Source of the DNA: Halomonas heilongjiangensis
Lineage (GTDB): Bacteria > Pseudomonadota > Gammaproteobacteria > Pseudomonadales > Halomonadaceae
Assembly (NCBI RefSeq): GCF_002879645.1
Contig: NZ_PNRE01000003.1
Location: 23,799-87,798 of the forward strand
Length of the DNA: 64,000 nt
Reading direction: 5' to 3'
The position numbers and the translations under genes were made by a program. Shown piece after piece: positions 1 to 8,283 of the stretch (within the stretch, counting starts at the first letter, position 1; the number at the start of each line of letters is the position of its first letter). The notes under the pieces are model-generated. The model made no database searches and had not been told where the DNA came from. It saw only the letters and a program-made list of their open reading frames with translations.

Positions 1-684
1 GTTGTCGTCGGCGGCCCAGTAGGGTTCGCGGGCGATCATCCAGCCGAGGCCATCCTCGGCACGGCCCTGCATCTCCATGACGTGGGCCACGGCGTGATGC
101 GCCCAGCAGTCCAGCGGTTCCCCGTCCAGCGCCTGGCGGCCGGTCTCCTCGGCGCGGGCGTAGGCGCCGCTCTCCTCCAGCCCGAAGGCGTACATGCCCA
201 GCAGGACCGAATGGCCCGGCATGTCGGGCGACCACTTGGGCAGCACGCGGGCGAGGCGGTCGCGCAGGTCGCGGCCGTTGGCGCGGTAGAAGTCCGCCAG
301 GTGGCCGGCCTGTAGCGCCAGGAGGTCGTGCGGGTGGCGCAGGTTGTGGCGATCCAGGGCGCAGGCGGCGGCGGTCCACTCGCCGGCCAGCAACTGGTCG
401 AGCACGGCGACGTGCGAGGCTTCCCGGTCGTTCAGGCGTGAGGCCTTGGCGATGGCGACGTCGGCCCTGGCCGCGTCGGCGGCGTCGGGTTCGGTGGCCA
501 GGGCAAACAGATAGGCCCGAAAGAGGCGGGCCATGGTGAAATCGGGTGCGATCTCGAGGGCCTGGTCCAGCGGCGCCACGGGGTCGCCACGATAGAGGTT
601 GAACGCGTCGACGGCATGGGCGTAAAGGTCGGCGGTCTCGGCGGTGGCGCCGGGCAGGGGGTTTCCTTGGCGGTCGGTCAGCAT
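1..684 (-). CDS. TPR protein, TTC38-like family (3' part missing)
   Basis: The frame is open from an ATG at 684 to the window edge (228 codons), so the C-terminus is missing. The protein starts MLTDRQGNPLPG and continues with helical, alanine-rich TPR-like pairs. The segment around residues 205-218 contains CWAHHAVAHVMEMQGR, a motif I associate with bacterial tetratricopeptide repeat protein 38 (TTC38) homologues. These are soluble scaffold-like proteins with no established bacterial role. There is no signal peptide. The gene is divergent from the AraC/cupin gene that begins at 852, leaving about 167 bp that should hold both promoters. Family call is fairly secure; function is unknown. Confidence 0.8.
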   Translation of the reverse strand, partial: MLTDRQGNPLPGATAETADLYAHAVDAFNLYRGDPVAPLDQALEIAPDFTMARLFRAYLFALATEPDAADAARADVAIAKASRLNDREASHVAVLDQLLAGEWTAAACALDRHNLRHPHDLLALQAGHLADFYRANGRDLRDRLARVLPKWSPDMPGHSVLLGMYAFGLEESGAYARAEETGRQALDGEPLDCWAHHAVAHVMEMQGRAEDGLGWMIAREPYWAADDN

Positions 685-851
685 GGGGGATGACTCCTGG
701 GTGCGGTTGTTGTCGTTCGTCAGGGGACGAAGGGCGGGCAACGGCCTCGCCCCACGCCACGCTGCTAAACTACCCGGAGGTGCGGCGCGGAATAATGGGC
801 GAGACGCCGGAGTTCTTGTCCGAGCCGCCGCCATCACGGGAAGGTCGACCG

Positions 852-1832
852 ATGGATGCCTCTCTCGATGTGTTGCGCACGCTGCGCCTGACCGGTGGTC
901 TCTTCCTCGATGCGGAGTTCACCGCGCCCTGGTGTGTGGCCGCGCGGGTCGCCCCGGAGGATTGCCGTCCCTTCACCCCCTTGCCCGGGGGCATCATCGC
1001 CTATCACTACGTCAGCGCCGGCCGGCTATGGTTGCGGGTGGGCGAGGGGGCGCCGGTGGAGGTGTCGGCAGGTCACCTGGTGGTGCTGCCCCGCAACGAT
1101 CCGCACGTGCTCGGCAGCGGTCTGGAGGGCCCGGCCGTCAGCGCCGAGGGGCTGATGCAGGCCACCGTCGAGAGCGGCATCGCCCGGATCGTTCACGGCG
1201 GCGGCGGGGAGGCGACGCGGGTGTGGTGCGGCTTTCTGCTCAGCGAGACGACGACCGACCCGCTCGTCGGCATGCTGCCGAGCGTGATGACCCTCGACGT
1301 GGCCGAGGGCGTGACCGGGCCATGGATCGAAAGCTCCTTCCGCCTGGCCGCCAGCGAACTCGCTGCCGGGGAGGTGCGCTCACCGGCGCTGCTCGCCAGG
1401 CTGGCGGAGCTGCTCTTCATCGAGGCCGTGCAGCGCTACCTCGCGGGCTTGCCGCCGGAACAGCGTGCCTGGGTGGGCGGGTTGCGCAACCCTCTCGTGA
1501 GCCGCGCCCTGGCCCTGTTGCACGATCGGCCGGAACGCCACTGGACGACCGAAGCGCTGGCGCGGGAGGTGGGGCTTTCCCGCTCCGCCTTCGCCGAGCG
1601 TTTCACCGAGCTGGTGGGGGTTCCCCCCATGCGCTACCTGGCGGGGCTGCGCATGCAGATGGCGGCCCGCCGCCTGCGCGAGTCCCTGGCTCCGATCTCT
1701 CGCATTGCGCTGGAAGCGGGGTATGAATCGGAAGCGTCCTTCACCAAGGCGTTCAAGCGCGCCTTCGGGACGCCCCCGGCGACCTGGCGCCGGGGGCAGC
1801 ATAACCCGCCAGAGCCCAGCCCGGCCGACTGA
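852..1832 (+). CDS. AraC-family regulator with N-terminal cupin domain
   Basis: Predicted one-component transcription regulator of 326 aa. The N-terminal half is a cupin ligand/oligomerisation domain: TAPW near residue 20, a GGIIAYHYV strand, and the [10 protein letters not shown] loop. The C-terminal ~100 residues hold two AraC helix-turn-helix motifs ([11 protein letters not shown], then [22 protein letters not shown]). I chose ATG 852 over the in-frame GTG/ATG at 690 and 795 because relatives start directly with an M-D-x-L-L-x-x-L-R-L stretch and GGGAAG lies just upstream. Members of this cupin_6 branch usually control an adjacent divergent gene, here the TPR gene. It is paralogous to the regulator at 47104. 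Ligand unknown. Confidence 0.88.
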   Translation: MDASLDVLRTLRLTGGLFLDAEFTAPWCVAARVAPEDCRPFTPLPGGIIAYHYVSAGRLWLRVGEGAPVEVSAGHLVVLPRNDPHVLGSGLEGPAVSAEGLMQATVESGIARIVHGGGGEATRVWCGFLLSETTTDPLVGMLPSVMTLDVAEGVTGPWIESSFRLAASELAAGEVRSPALLARLAELLFIEAVQRYLAGLPPEQRAWVGGLRNPLVSRALALLHDRPERHWTTEALAREVGLSRSAFAERFTELVGVPPMRYLAGLRMQMAARRLRESLAPISRIALEAGYESEASFTKAFKRAFGTPPATWRRGQHNPPEPSPAD

Positions 1833-1855
1833 CCCTCGGGCGCTTTCAGGCGCAT

Positions 1856-1980
1856 GCGTCCCTGGACGAAGGGACCACGGTCGTTGATCAGCACTACCAC
1901 TTCCTGGCCGGTGTCCGGGCGGGTGACCAGCACCTTGGTACCGAAGGGCAGGCTCGGGTGGGCGGCCGTCAGGGCCTGCT
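1856..1980 (-). pseudogene. Partial duplicate of rlpA (internal fragment)
   Basis: These 125 bp match 4016-4140, inside the intact RlpA-like gene, with only two differences (1880 g/a and 1896 a/t); the offset is exactly 2160 bp in direct orientation. Similarity stops abruptly at both ends. The fragment encodes roughly the middle third of the double-psi beta-barrel ([11 protein letters not shown]...[11 protein letters not shown]), has no start or signal peptide, and an in-frame TAA lies immediately upstream in the minus-strand reading frame. One of the two differences is non-synonymous (E to V). This is a recent segmental copy and not a functional gene. Confidence 0.9.
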
Positions 1981-2059
1981 CTTACCCCGGGTGAGGGGGC
2001 CGCCGGAGGCGCTGCACCGCGGCGTGGGGTCCTGGAGCAAATGCACCGCGACAGGGTGG

Positions 2060-3103
2060 CTATTGTGCTTCGAAGTCCACGCGGCGGATGCTGAAGCGCT
2101 CCACGGGCAGCTTGCCGGTAAACAGCTGGTCGAGCCTGGCGTAGAGCACGTAGGTTTCGTCGCCCTGCTGCGCCGCCGTCGTCACGAAAACGGCGCCCGT
2201 GTCCATGCGGCCGGAGACGTGAGCGCTTTTCCAGCCATCCTCACTGGACAGCTGCACTACCGCATCTGTGCTCACCTCGCCACCGATGATGGCGTTGGCT
2301 GCCAGGACCAGCTTGCCTTGTGAGTCCCAGACCATGCCGTCGGCACCCTCGAAGGTGTGGTCGAGAGCGACCTGCTGGACGTCTGAAGGATCATCGAGCG
2401 ACACGCGAAACAGCGTGCCGTCATTGTACTTGGCGACGATCAGGTAGCCGTCGGGATGGTACACCAGTCCGTTGAGGTTGACGCCTTCGCCGTCGAACAG
2501 CTCTGATGTCGTCAGTACGTCGGGTTCGCCGTCCACCGGCACCCGGTAGATCACCGGCGATAGACTGTTGGTCACATACGCAGTGCCGTCTGGTCCGACG
2601 ATGACATCGTTGCAGAAATGGGCTGCTCCCTCATGAAGGGCGGTGAGGTCGACATGGCGCAGCGGCTCACCGGTAGCGAGGTCGTAGATGGCAAGTTCCG
2701 CCACTTGCATCTTGGTGCCTTCCGCCGTTCGCTCGCCGACGCCGAGATCGGAGTTGCACACCAGCACCCGATTGCGCTCCGAATCCAGGTGCAAGCCGAA
2801 GGTCGAGATCAGGCGCTCGTCCTCGACGAGCGGTTGGATATCGCCCTCAAGCGAGACGCGGTAGATGCCCCCGAAATATAGCGAACTCACGAGAAATTCG
2901 TCGCGGGTCTGATCATAGGCGATACCCTCCGGGAAGAGGTTATGTTCCTCGAACACGATTTCGGAGGGTCCCGGTGACAACGCGGGCTCGGCTTCTGGCG
3001 GCTGGGTTTCGGCGTTCGCATGACCGGCGAGCAGCAAACCGGCGCCGGCGAACAGGGCCGTGCTCAGCGCTTTGCGAGGTGTACTGGAGTGGAATGCTGG
3101 CAT
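2060..3103 (-). CDS. SMP-30/gluconolactonase-like exported beta-propeller protein
   Basis: 347 aa, starting at ATG 3103 behind an AGGGGG ribosome site. The upstream extension to 3190 lacks family features and would bury the signal peptide. Residues 1-30 form a Sec signal (PRKALSTALFAGAGLLLAGHANA), so the protein is periplasmic. The mature part has the repeated strands of the SMP-30/LRE-like propeller: LFPEGIAYD, FLVSSLYFGGIYRV, FCNDVIVGPDGTAYVT, LNGLVYHPDGYLIVAKYNDG, GADGMVWDSQGKLVLAAN. Members are lactonases or esterases that bind one divalent metal; the N-D of FCNDV and the D of GADGM are plausible ligands. No partner gene in the same direction. Substrate unknown. Confidence 0.82.
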   Translation of the reverse strand: MPAFHSSTPRKALSTALFAGAGLLLAGHANAETQPPEAEPALSPGPSEIVFEEHNLFPEGIAYDQTRDEFLVSSLYFGGIYRVSLEGDIQPLVEDERLISTFGLHLDSERNRVLVCNSDLGVGERTAEGTKMQVAELAIYDLATGEPLRHVDLTALHEGAAHFCNDVIVGPDGTAYVTNSLSPVIYRVPVDGEPDVLTTSELFDGEGVNLNGLVYHPDGYLIVAKYNDGTLFRVSLDDPSDVQQVALDHTFEGADGMVWDSQGKLVLAANAIIGGEVSTDAVVQLSSEDGWKSAHVSGRMDTGAVFVTTAAQQGDETYVLYARLDQLFTGKLPVERFSIRRVDFEAQ

Positions 3104-3435
3104 CAGGCTTTCCCCCTCGTGGTGGCCAAGGATGGCCATGGTGTCGAAACATTCGGTTTCGACGGACGATGAGCCCAGAACCATCATCACAAAATCATTA
3201 ACCCATTGATTTAATTTCTACTATTTTCTGTGGGCATGGGCTGGTTGGCCTACGGGGTCATAGGGCCGGGGCTTCAACAGAATAGCCCAACAGCAGTCGC
3301 GCGTGCGGAATTCGGTGCCCCGCGATGGGCCACGAAGCTGTTGTGGTCATGCTGATCTTCGATTGAACCACCTGTCGATTGCAGGCCGATCCGTTCGACA
3401 TGGAGGTGGACGACCACAACATGAGGGAGACGAAC
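3104..3435. other. Intergenic region with AT-rich promoter-like core
   Basis: A 332-bp gap between the divergent SMP-30 and YciI genes. The stretch 3185-3232 is clearly AT-rich compared with the surrounding sequence, as expected for back-to-back promoters. I see no convincing open frame with a ribosome site, and no clear -35/-10 pair that I would commit to. Confidence 0.5.
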
Positions 3436-3873
3436 ATGCGATTCATGGTCATTGTGAAGGCGAGCAAGGAGTCGGAGGCCGGCACGTTGCCGAGCCAGGA
3501 GCTGCTGGAGGCGATGGGCAAGTACAACGAGGAGCTGGTCAATGCCGGGATCATGCTCGCCGGTGAAGGGTTGCAGCCGAGCAGCAAGGGGGCGCGCGTG
3601 CGCTTCTCGGGCGACCAGCGCATCGTCATCGACGGCCCCTTCGCCGAGACGAAGGAGCTGGTCGCCGGCTACTGGCTGTGGCAGGTGGCGTCGAAGGAGG
3701 AGGCCATCGAGTGGGTCAAGCGTTGCCCGAACCCGATGCCCGGCACCGAGGCCGAGATCGAGATCCGTCAGGTATTCGAGGCCGACGACTTCGGTGAGGA
3801 GTTCACCCCGGAACTGCGCGCGCAGGAGGAGCGGCTGCGTGCCCAGGCCGCCGAGTGGCAGCAGAAGCGCTGA
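3436..3873 (+). CDS. YciI family protein (DGPF domain)
   Basis: 145 aa ferredoxin-like alpha/beta protein of the YCII-related (DGPF) family. The start MRFMVIVKASKESEAG at 3436 follows GAGGGAGACGAAC and matches the first beta strand of the family, so the earlier in-frame ATG at 3379 is rejected. The signature lies at residues 66-81 (IDGPFAETKELVAGYW), followed by WQVASKEEAIEW. The C-terminal ~30 residues are a charged helix typical of the longer PhnB/YciI-associated forms. Family members are poorly characterised; some sit beside ECF sigma factor genes, but none is present here. Single-gene unit. Confidence 0.9.
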   Translation: MRFMVIVKASKESEAGTLPSQELLEAMGKYNEELVNAGIMLAGEGLQPSSKGARVRFSGDQRIVIDGPFAETKELVAGYWLWQVASKEEAIEWVKRCPNPMPGTEAEIEIRQVFEADDFGEEFTPELRAQEERLRAQAAEWQQKR

Positions 3874-3928
3874 GCGGTGCCGGTCGCAATGCCGTCGGCG
3901 AGGATCCGCCAGGCGTCCGCCCGCGGGC

Positions 3929-4300
3929 TCAATTCACCTGGGTAATCATCACTGGTGCCACGCCCCGGTGGAGCATGCCGAGCTTGCGGGCCGCGTGCTT
4001 GGAGAGATCGATGACGCGTCCCTGGACGAAGGGACCACGATCGTTGATCAGCACTTCCACTTCCTGGCCGGTGTCCGGGCGGGTGACCAGCACCTTGGTA
4101 CCGAAGGGCAGGCTCGGGTGGGCGGCCGTCAGGGCCTGCTGGTCGAAGGGCTCGCCGCTGGCCGTCGGTGCGCCCTGGAAGGTGTCGCTGTAGAAGGAGG
4201 CGATGCCTTCCTCGGTAGCGTCATCGTGCGCCTGCACGCTACCCGCCATCAGCAGGCCGGCCAGGCAACAGGCGAGAGTCAGTCGGGATCGGGTTCCCAT
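3929..4300 (-). CDS. RlpA-like septal ring/lytic transglycosylase family protein
   Basis: 123 aa exported protein: signal peptide 1-24 ([16 protein letters not shown]), then one double-psi beta-barrel domain. Core motifs are [43 protein letters not shown] and [14 protein letters not shown]. The barrel aspartate of NDRGPF and the H of [10 protein letters not shown] match the catalytic/structural positions of RlpA and EXPA-type barrels. There is no SPOR domain, so this is a short stand-alone barrel and not full RlpA; septal targeting is therefore uncertain. Part of it (4016-4140) is duplicated at 1856-1980. Convergent with the YciI gene. Confidence 0.88.
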   Translation of the reverse strand: MGTRSRLTLACCLAGLLMAGSVQAHDDATEEGIASFYSDTFQGAPTASGEPFDQQALTAAHPSLPFGTKVLVTRPDTGQEVEVLINDRGPFVQGRVIDLSKHAARKLGMLHRGVAPVMITQVN

Positions 4301-4623
4301 GGATTACCTCATGGTTCTCGTGTAGCGGATCGCGCGTCCATCGATGCGATGAGGTGCCGGTAGGCAGGGGGCATGGTAACCGCCCTGGCCAGGGGGGGCA
4401 ACCCGTAGCGAAGATCGACGACGTTGACGACAAAAGAACGCTATTCGTGTAACAAGGCCTACGGCCGTCTAGGCTCGATCGCCCACGTCCGGCCTCGGCC
4501 AGGTTCACGGCATGAGGGGCGGGGGGAACGAGGCGACCCTTCCGGAGCTATCCCCATCCCGTGGGATGCCATACTCACCACGGACGGATGCGGTGCCAGG
4601 CCACGTGACAGGGAACAGTGATC
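4301..4623. other. Intergenic region, no gene seen
   Basis: A 323-bp gap between the divergent rlpA-like and DUF3298 genes. Open frames here have no ribosome site or family features. A weak promoter-like TTGACG sits at 4423-4428 on the plus strand, but I cannot pair it confidently with a -10. An AGGGAAC ribosome site at 4610-4616 serves the next gene. Confidence 0.4.
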
Positions 4624-5406
4624 ATGTCGTTTCGCTACGTCGCCATGCTGGCCGGGGGGATGGTGACCCTTGGAGGGTGCCAGGCCCAGGAGGAGTCGCC
4701 CCCTTCAGGAGGGAGCGCCTATGAGGCGGTCGAGGAGCGTTTCGTGGAGCACGACTGTGCAGCGGAGCGTTGCGCGGAGGTGGCGGTGAGCGCGCTGCGC
4801 TTTCCCGATTCGCCGGCGTTGACCGAGCAGCTGCGCCGCAGGCTACTCGTCATGGGGATGGGCATCACCGATGGCGAGAACGACCGCCCGGCCGACTCCT
4901 GGGAAGGCTATGCGCAGGCGTTCCTTGCCCAGGCCGAGGCCGACCGCCACCTCGTGCCTCTGCATTCCGCCAGCCAGGCGCGGCTCGAGGCCAACGTCTA
5001 TGCTCGGCATGACGACCTGCTGATCATCGAGCTCGACAGCTATGTCTACCATGCGGGCCAGGCCCACGGCATGCCGTTGACCGGGTTCATGGTCATCGAC
5101 GAGCGGCTGGGGCGCGTGGTGGGGTTCGACGACATGCTCGTCGACGGTCAGGAGGAGGCGTTTCGCGAGGCACTGGCCCGTGCCCACCGGCGCTGGCTGC
5201 AGCAAACGAATGCCGATGACGACTTCGCCGCCACCTGGCCGTTGAGCGAGAGCCGCAACGTCGCGCCGCTCGAGACGGCCTGGGTGGTCAGGTACAACGT
5301 CTACGAGATTGCCCCCTACGCCGCCGGTCAGCCGGAGCTGCACATTCCCAACGACGACCTGGCGGGCATCGTCGAACCGCGCTATCTCGTGCCGCAGCGG
5401 GAATAG
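4624..5406 (+). CDS. DUF3298 (RsiV-type) lipoprotein
   Basis: 260 aa. The N-terminus MSFRYVAMLAGGMVTLGGC is a lipoprotein signal with lipobox LGGC, cleaved before Cys 19. ATG 4624 is preferred over GTG 4618 because of AGGGAA spacing. The body fits the DUF3298/RsiV fold: VYHAGQAHGMPLTGFMVID, a GRVVGFDDMLVDGQEEAF segment, and a C-terminal YNVYEIAPYAAGQPELHIP followed by a LAGIVEP strand. In Bacillus, RsiV binds lysozyme and controls a sigma factor. No sigma factor is adjacent here, so the role is an open question; envelope ligand binding is a reasonable guess. 35 bp upstream of the Vat-like gene, probably co-transcribed. A 36-bp piece (5257-5292) is copied at 6212-6247. Confidence 0.82.
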   Translation: MSFRYVAMLAGGMVTLGGCQAQEESPPSGGSAYEAVEERFVEHDCAAERCAEVAVSALRFPDSPALTEQLRRRLLVMGMGITDGENDRPADSWEGYAQAFLAQAEADRHLVPLHSASQARLEANVYARHDDLLIIELDSYVYHAGQAHGMPLTGFMVIDERLGRVVGFDDMLVDGQEEAFREALARAHRRWLQQTNADDDFAATWPLSESRNVAPLETAWVVRYNVYEIAPYAAGQPELHIPNDDLAGIVEPRYLVPQRE

Positions 5407-5440
5407 GCGAGCGGCGATGCGCGAGGCCCTGAGGAGAGAA

Positions 5441-6082
5441 ATGCAAGGCCCCAGCCCAACGAACAAGCACCCCATGGAAGGGTTTCCGCAGGTGTGCTTC
5501 ATCAAGAACGTCATCCAGAGCCCGAATATCATCGTGGGGGACTACACCTACTACGATGACCCGGAAGACGCCGAGAACTTCGAGCGTAATGTTCTCTACC
5601 ACTACCCCTTTATCGGCGACAGGCTGATCATCGGGAAGTTCTGCGCCATTGCGCGCGGCGTCAAGTTCATCATGAACGGGGCGAACCACAAGCTTTCCGG
5701 GATCTCCACCTATCCGTTCCAGATATTCGGCAATGGCTGGGAAAGGGTCATGCCGGAGCCGAGCGAGTTGCCGTACAAGGGGGACACGGTCATCGGTCAT
5801 GATGTGTGGATAGGTTACGACGCCCTGATCATGCCCGGGGTCTCGATCGGCAACGGTGCCATCGTATCGACTCGCTCGGTCGTGGTGGGCGATGTGCCCG
5901 CCTACACCGTGGTAGGCGGCAATCCTGCCCGGCCCATCAAGCAGCGTTTCCCGCCGGAAGTCGTCGAGATGCTGGAGTCCATCGCCTGGTGGAACTGGCC
6001 GGCCGAGAAGATCACCCGGCATCTGGAGGTCATCGTGTCGGGGGATGTCGAGGCGCTGCGCCGCTGCGAGGCGAGTCCCTGA
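5441..6082 (+). CDS. Vat/CatB-type xenobiotic O-acetyltransferase (left-handed beta-helix)
   Basis: 213 aa hexapeptide-repeat acetyltransferase. Strong resemblance to the Vat streptogramin A acetyltransferases along the whole length: SYYD-like TYYDDPEDAENFERN, LYHYPFIGDRLIIGKFC, then FIMNGANHKLSG, where the His is the catalytic base, followed by STYPFQIFGNGWE and the helix GDTVIGHDVWIGYDALIMPGV. The C-terminal WWNWP motif is also conserved. Reaction: acetyl transfer from acetyl-CoA to a drug hydroxyl. Start 5441 has GAGGAGAG five bases upstream; the alternative ATG 5417 does not. A chromosomal housekeeping-type copy in a Gram-negative does not by itself prove resistance. Probably co-transcribed with the DUF3298 gene. 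Confidence 0.87.
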   Translation: MQGPSPTNKHPMEGFPQVCFIKNVIQSPNIIVGDYTYYDDPEDAENFERNVLYHYPFIGDRLIIGKFCAIARGVKFIMNGANHKLSGISTYPFQIFGNGWERVMPEPSELPYKGDTVIGHDVWIGYDALIMPGVSIGNGAIVSTRSVVVGDVPAYTVVGGNPARPIKQRFPPEVVEMLESIAWWNWPAEKITRHLEVIVSGDVEALRRCEASP

Positions 6083-6109
6083 ACTGGTCGCTGCGTGAGC
6101 ACATGGGTG

Positions 6110-6247
6110 GCTGCCGCGAACGCGACGAGGTGTGGGAGCCCCTGGCGCTGATCCACGAGCGCTTCGAGACCCGACAGGCCGGGCATATCGCCGAGCGCAG
6201 GCATTGCCCGAAACGTCGTGCCGCTCGAGACGGCCTGGGTGGTCAGG
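6110..6247 (+). pseudogene. Mosaic remnant: MBL-protein fragment joined to a DUF3298 fragment
   Basis: Two gene pieces are joined here. First, 6118-6200 encodes RDEVWEPLALIHERF...QAGHIAER, clearly related to residues 62-87 of the MBL protein encoded at 6771 (RDEVGKTLTLIHERF...LAGHIAER), with diverged DNA. Second, 6212-6247 is a 36-bp copy of 5257-5292 from the DUF3298 gene with one mismatch. The two pieces lie between the Vat-like and HIT genes and have no start of their own. They look like debris from duplication or deletion events. Confidence 0.75.
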
Positions 6248-6308
6248 GACAAGAAAGTCTCGGTGACCTGTGGCATCTTTGGGGTTTTCCGAGAGGAGGT
6301 ATCCGACC

Positions 6309-6701
6309 ATGGCAAGCATCTTCACCCGCATCATCCAGGGCGAGCTCCCGGGGCACTTCGTCTGGGAGGATGAGCAGTGTGTGGCCCTGATGACCCTCAA
6401 CCCGATGAAGCCCGGTCACCTACTGGTGATTCCACGCGAGGAGATCGACCACTGGGACGACCTGCCGGCCGAGCTGGTCATCCACCTCATGGCGGTGTCG
6501 CAGAAGCTCGCCAAGGCCCTCAAGCGCGCCTTCCCCTGTGAGCGGGTGGGCATGCTGGTCGTCGGGCTGGAGGTGCCGCACGTGCACATCCACCTGGTGC
6601 CGATCGATGCGATGCAGGACATCCGGGTGGAGGGACTGGCCCAGGCGCAGCCCGAGGAACTGGCGGACGCCGCATCTCGACTCCGGGAGACCCTGACTTG
6701 A
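6309..6701 (+). CDS. HIT family protein
   Basis: 130 aa histidine-triad nucleotide hydrolase/transferase superfamily member. Starts MASIFTRIIQGELPG at 6309 behind AGGAGG. The N-terminal strand and EDEQCVALMTLNPMKPGHLLVIPREE segment match Hint/HIT proteins. The active-site triad is HVHIHLVP at residues 97-104; the second triad His is the nucleophile that forms the nucleotidyl intermediate. The region usually reading VGLNxGxxAGQ is here MLVVGLEVP, a variant seen in the branch lacking the GQ pair. Cytosolic. Followed 69 bp later by the MBL gene in the same direction. Confidence 0.92.
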   Translation: MASIFTRIIQGELPGHFVWEDEQCVALMTLNPMKPGHLLVIPREEIDHWDDLPAELVIHLMAVSQKLAKALKRAFPCERVGMLVVGLEVPHVHIHLVPIDAMQDIRVEGLAQAQPEELADAASRLRETLT

Positions 6702-6770
6702 TCTAAACTCTGCTTGCTCTGCTGGGAATTTTTGGCTGTGGGTGTCACTCGATCGAGAGGGGTGTGAGCC

Positions 6771-7493
6771 ATGCAGCGTGTACAGCCCGACGTGTGGGAG
6801 ACCGAAGTGGAGAGCCCCTTCCCTGGGCTCACCGTGCATGCCTACCTGCTCGTTCGCGAGACGGGCAACGTGCTCTTCTACAACACCGGCCACCGCCACG
6901 AGATCGAGCGGATGACGGAGCTGGGCGGCGTCGCCTATCAGTACCTGAGTCACCGAGATGAGGTGGGGAAGACCCTGACACTGATCCACGAGCGCTTCGG
7001 TGCCAGATTGGCGGGCCACATCGCCGAGCGTGACGATTTTGCCCGCGTGCGCACCCCGGAGATCCTGTTCGACAAGCGCGAACGGCACCTGGGGGCCATC
7101 GAGGTGATTCCCACCCCTGGCCATAGCCCCGGCAGTACCTGCTTCCTGGTGGATTCCGCCCACGGCAAGCTCTACCTTTTCACCGGCGATACCCTCTACC
7201 GTGACGAGGATGGCGGTTGGAGTGCCGGTTTCATCCCCAGGCTGAATACGGTGGAGGACCGGGAGACGCTGGCCGAGAGCCTGCGGTTGCTGAAGACGCT
7301 CGAGCCGGACGTGATCTTCTCCAGCGCATTCAGTGGTGAGAGCGGATTCCAGGAACTCGCCCCGGGCGAGTGGCCCGTGCTGGTGGATCGAGCGCTTGCC
7401 GAGCTGCTGGGGCGAGGCGGCGCAATATTGGCTGCGCGACTACAGGCATATCGTTCGGCAATACCTCGACGGCTTCGGCGCTTTCGGTTCTGA
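6771..7493 (+). CDS. MBL-fold protein with a degenerate metal site
   Basis: 240 aa metallo-beta-lactamase-fold protein. The fold is supported by the N-terminal strands (LTVHAYLLVRETGNVLFYNTG), the position of the usual HxHxDH motif, the GAIEVIPTPGHSPGST loop and the YLFTGDTLYRD strand. The metal motif is degraded: YLSHRDEVG keeps one His (61) and one Asp (63) but lacks the second His and the final DH pair. The His of HSPGST and the Asp of TGDTL remain. It may be mononuclear or inactive. Start 6771 follows GAGAGGGG. A related fragment is at 6118-6200. The last ~20 residues (Arg-rich) look atypical and may follow an old frameshift. Confidence 0.78.
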   Translation: MQRVQPDVWETEVESPFPGLTVHAYLLVRETGNVLFYNTGHRHEIERMTELGGVAYQYLSHRDEVGKTLTLIHERFGARLAGHIAERDDFARVRTPEILFDKRERHLGAIEVIPTPGHSPGSTCFLVDSAHGKLYLFTGDTLYRDEDGGWSAGFIPRLNTVEDRETLAESLRLLKTLEPDVIFSSAFSGESGFQELAPGEWPVLVDRALAELLGRGGAILAARLQAYRSAIPRRLRRFRF

Positions 7494-7538
7494 AGGGGGG
7501 CAGCCTGACCGATGACGTCGCGTGGGAGATGCAGGCCT

Positions 7539-8042
7539 TCAGCGTTCTGAGCGACGTACCCTTTGGCCTCGCAGGTCGGTGAACGCCGTCTCCAGGTCGC
7601 CGACGCTGGCGGCGCCTCGTATGACGTCGGTGCGCCGGCCCTGCTCATCGAACAGTACGATGGTGACCTGATCGACCAGATGCTCACCGGCGAAGCGCGC
7701 CCCCTGCGTGGTGTTGATGTTCACCACGCGCCAGGCGGGAGGGTGCTCGATATTGGCCAGCGCCTGTTCGGCATTGTTGCGCAGGCGGCGACTCGCCGAG
7801 CGGCGCTGGTCGAACACCTGCACCGCGACCGGTTCGCCGCTGCCGATCACGCTCAGGTCGGCCAGTGTGCGAACGTTACGCTCCTCGAGAATGAGCCAGG
7901 CCGCCGGCACGGCAAGGATGGCCAGGACGATCAGGGTGCCACGTACCAGCCGACGAGGGCGGAAACGCCGTCGCGGCTTGCCGGCGAGGGACTTGCTCGA
8001 GGGGCCGATCGGCTTGCGACGCCTGTTCCTGGTCTTTGGCAT
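7539..8042 (-). CDS. Membrane-anchored hypothetical protein
   Basis: 167 aa, family not recognised. Start at ATG 8042 with AGGAGGTG five bases upstream. Residues 1-34 are strongly basic (RNRRRK, KPRRRFRPRR), followed by one hydrophobic helix at ~35-51 (GTLIVLAILAVPAAWLIL), giving an N-in anchor with a ~115-residue periplasmic domain. That domain ends with VVNINTTQGARFAGEHLVDQVTIVLFDEQGRRTDVIRGA, a pattern reminiscent of a thioredoxin-like fold (strand-helix-strand) but with no CxxC. Faces the MBL gene convergently. Could be an envelope redox-related or structural protein; I cannot go further. Confidence 0.6.
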   Translation of the reverse strand: MPKTRNRRRKPIGPSSKSLAGKPRRRFRPRRLVRGTLIVLAILAVPAAWLILEERNVRTLADLSVIGSGEPVAVQVFDQRRSASRRLRNNAEQALANIEHPPAWRVVNINTTQGARFAGEHLVDQVTIVLFDEQGRRTDVIRGAASVGDLETAFTDLRGQRVRRSER

Positions 8043-8283
8043 GGGGGCACCTCCTGCCGGAAATGGGCCATTCCCTTGTCTAATATAGTGCCTGCCCTGT
8101 GCCAGGCCGAGTCAGAAGCCAGGAAATGGGGCGGAGCGAGTGTGAGGCCGACATCGGTGATGTCCTGGCCCGGGCAGGGGGGCAGGAGGGGTTAGACCTG
8201 CTGCCGTGATGCGAGAGAGAGGAGGTGCAGGAGACAGGCTACCGTCCTCGGTCGGTAGCTGACACCCGGCTTGGAGCAGTTCC

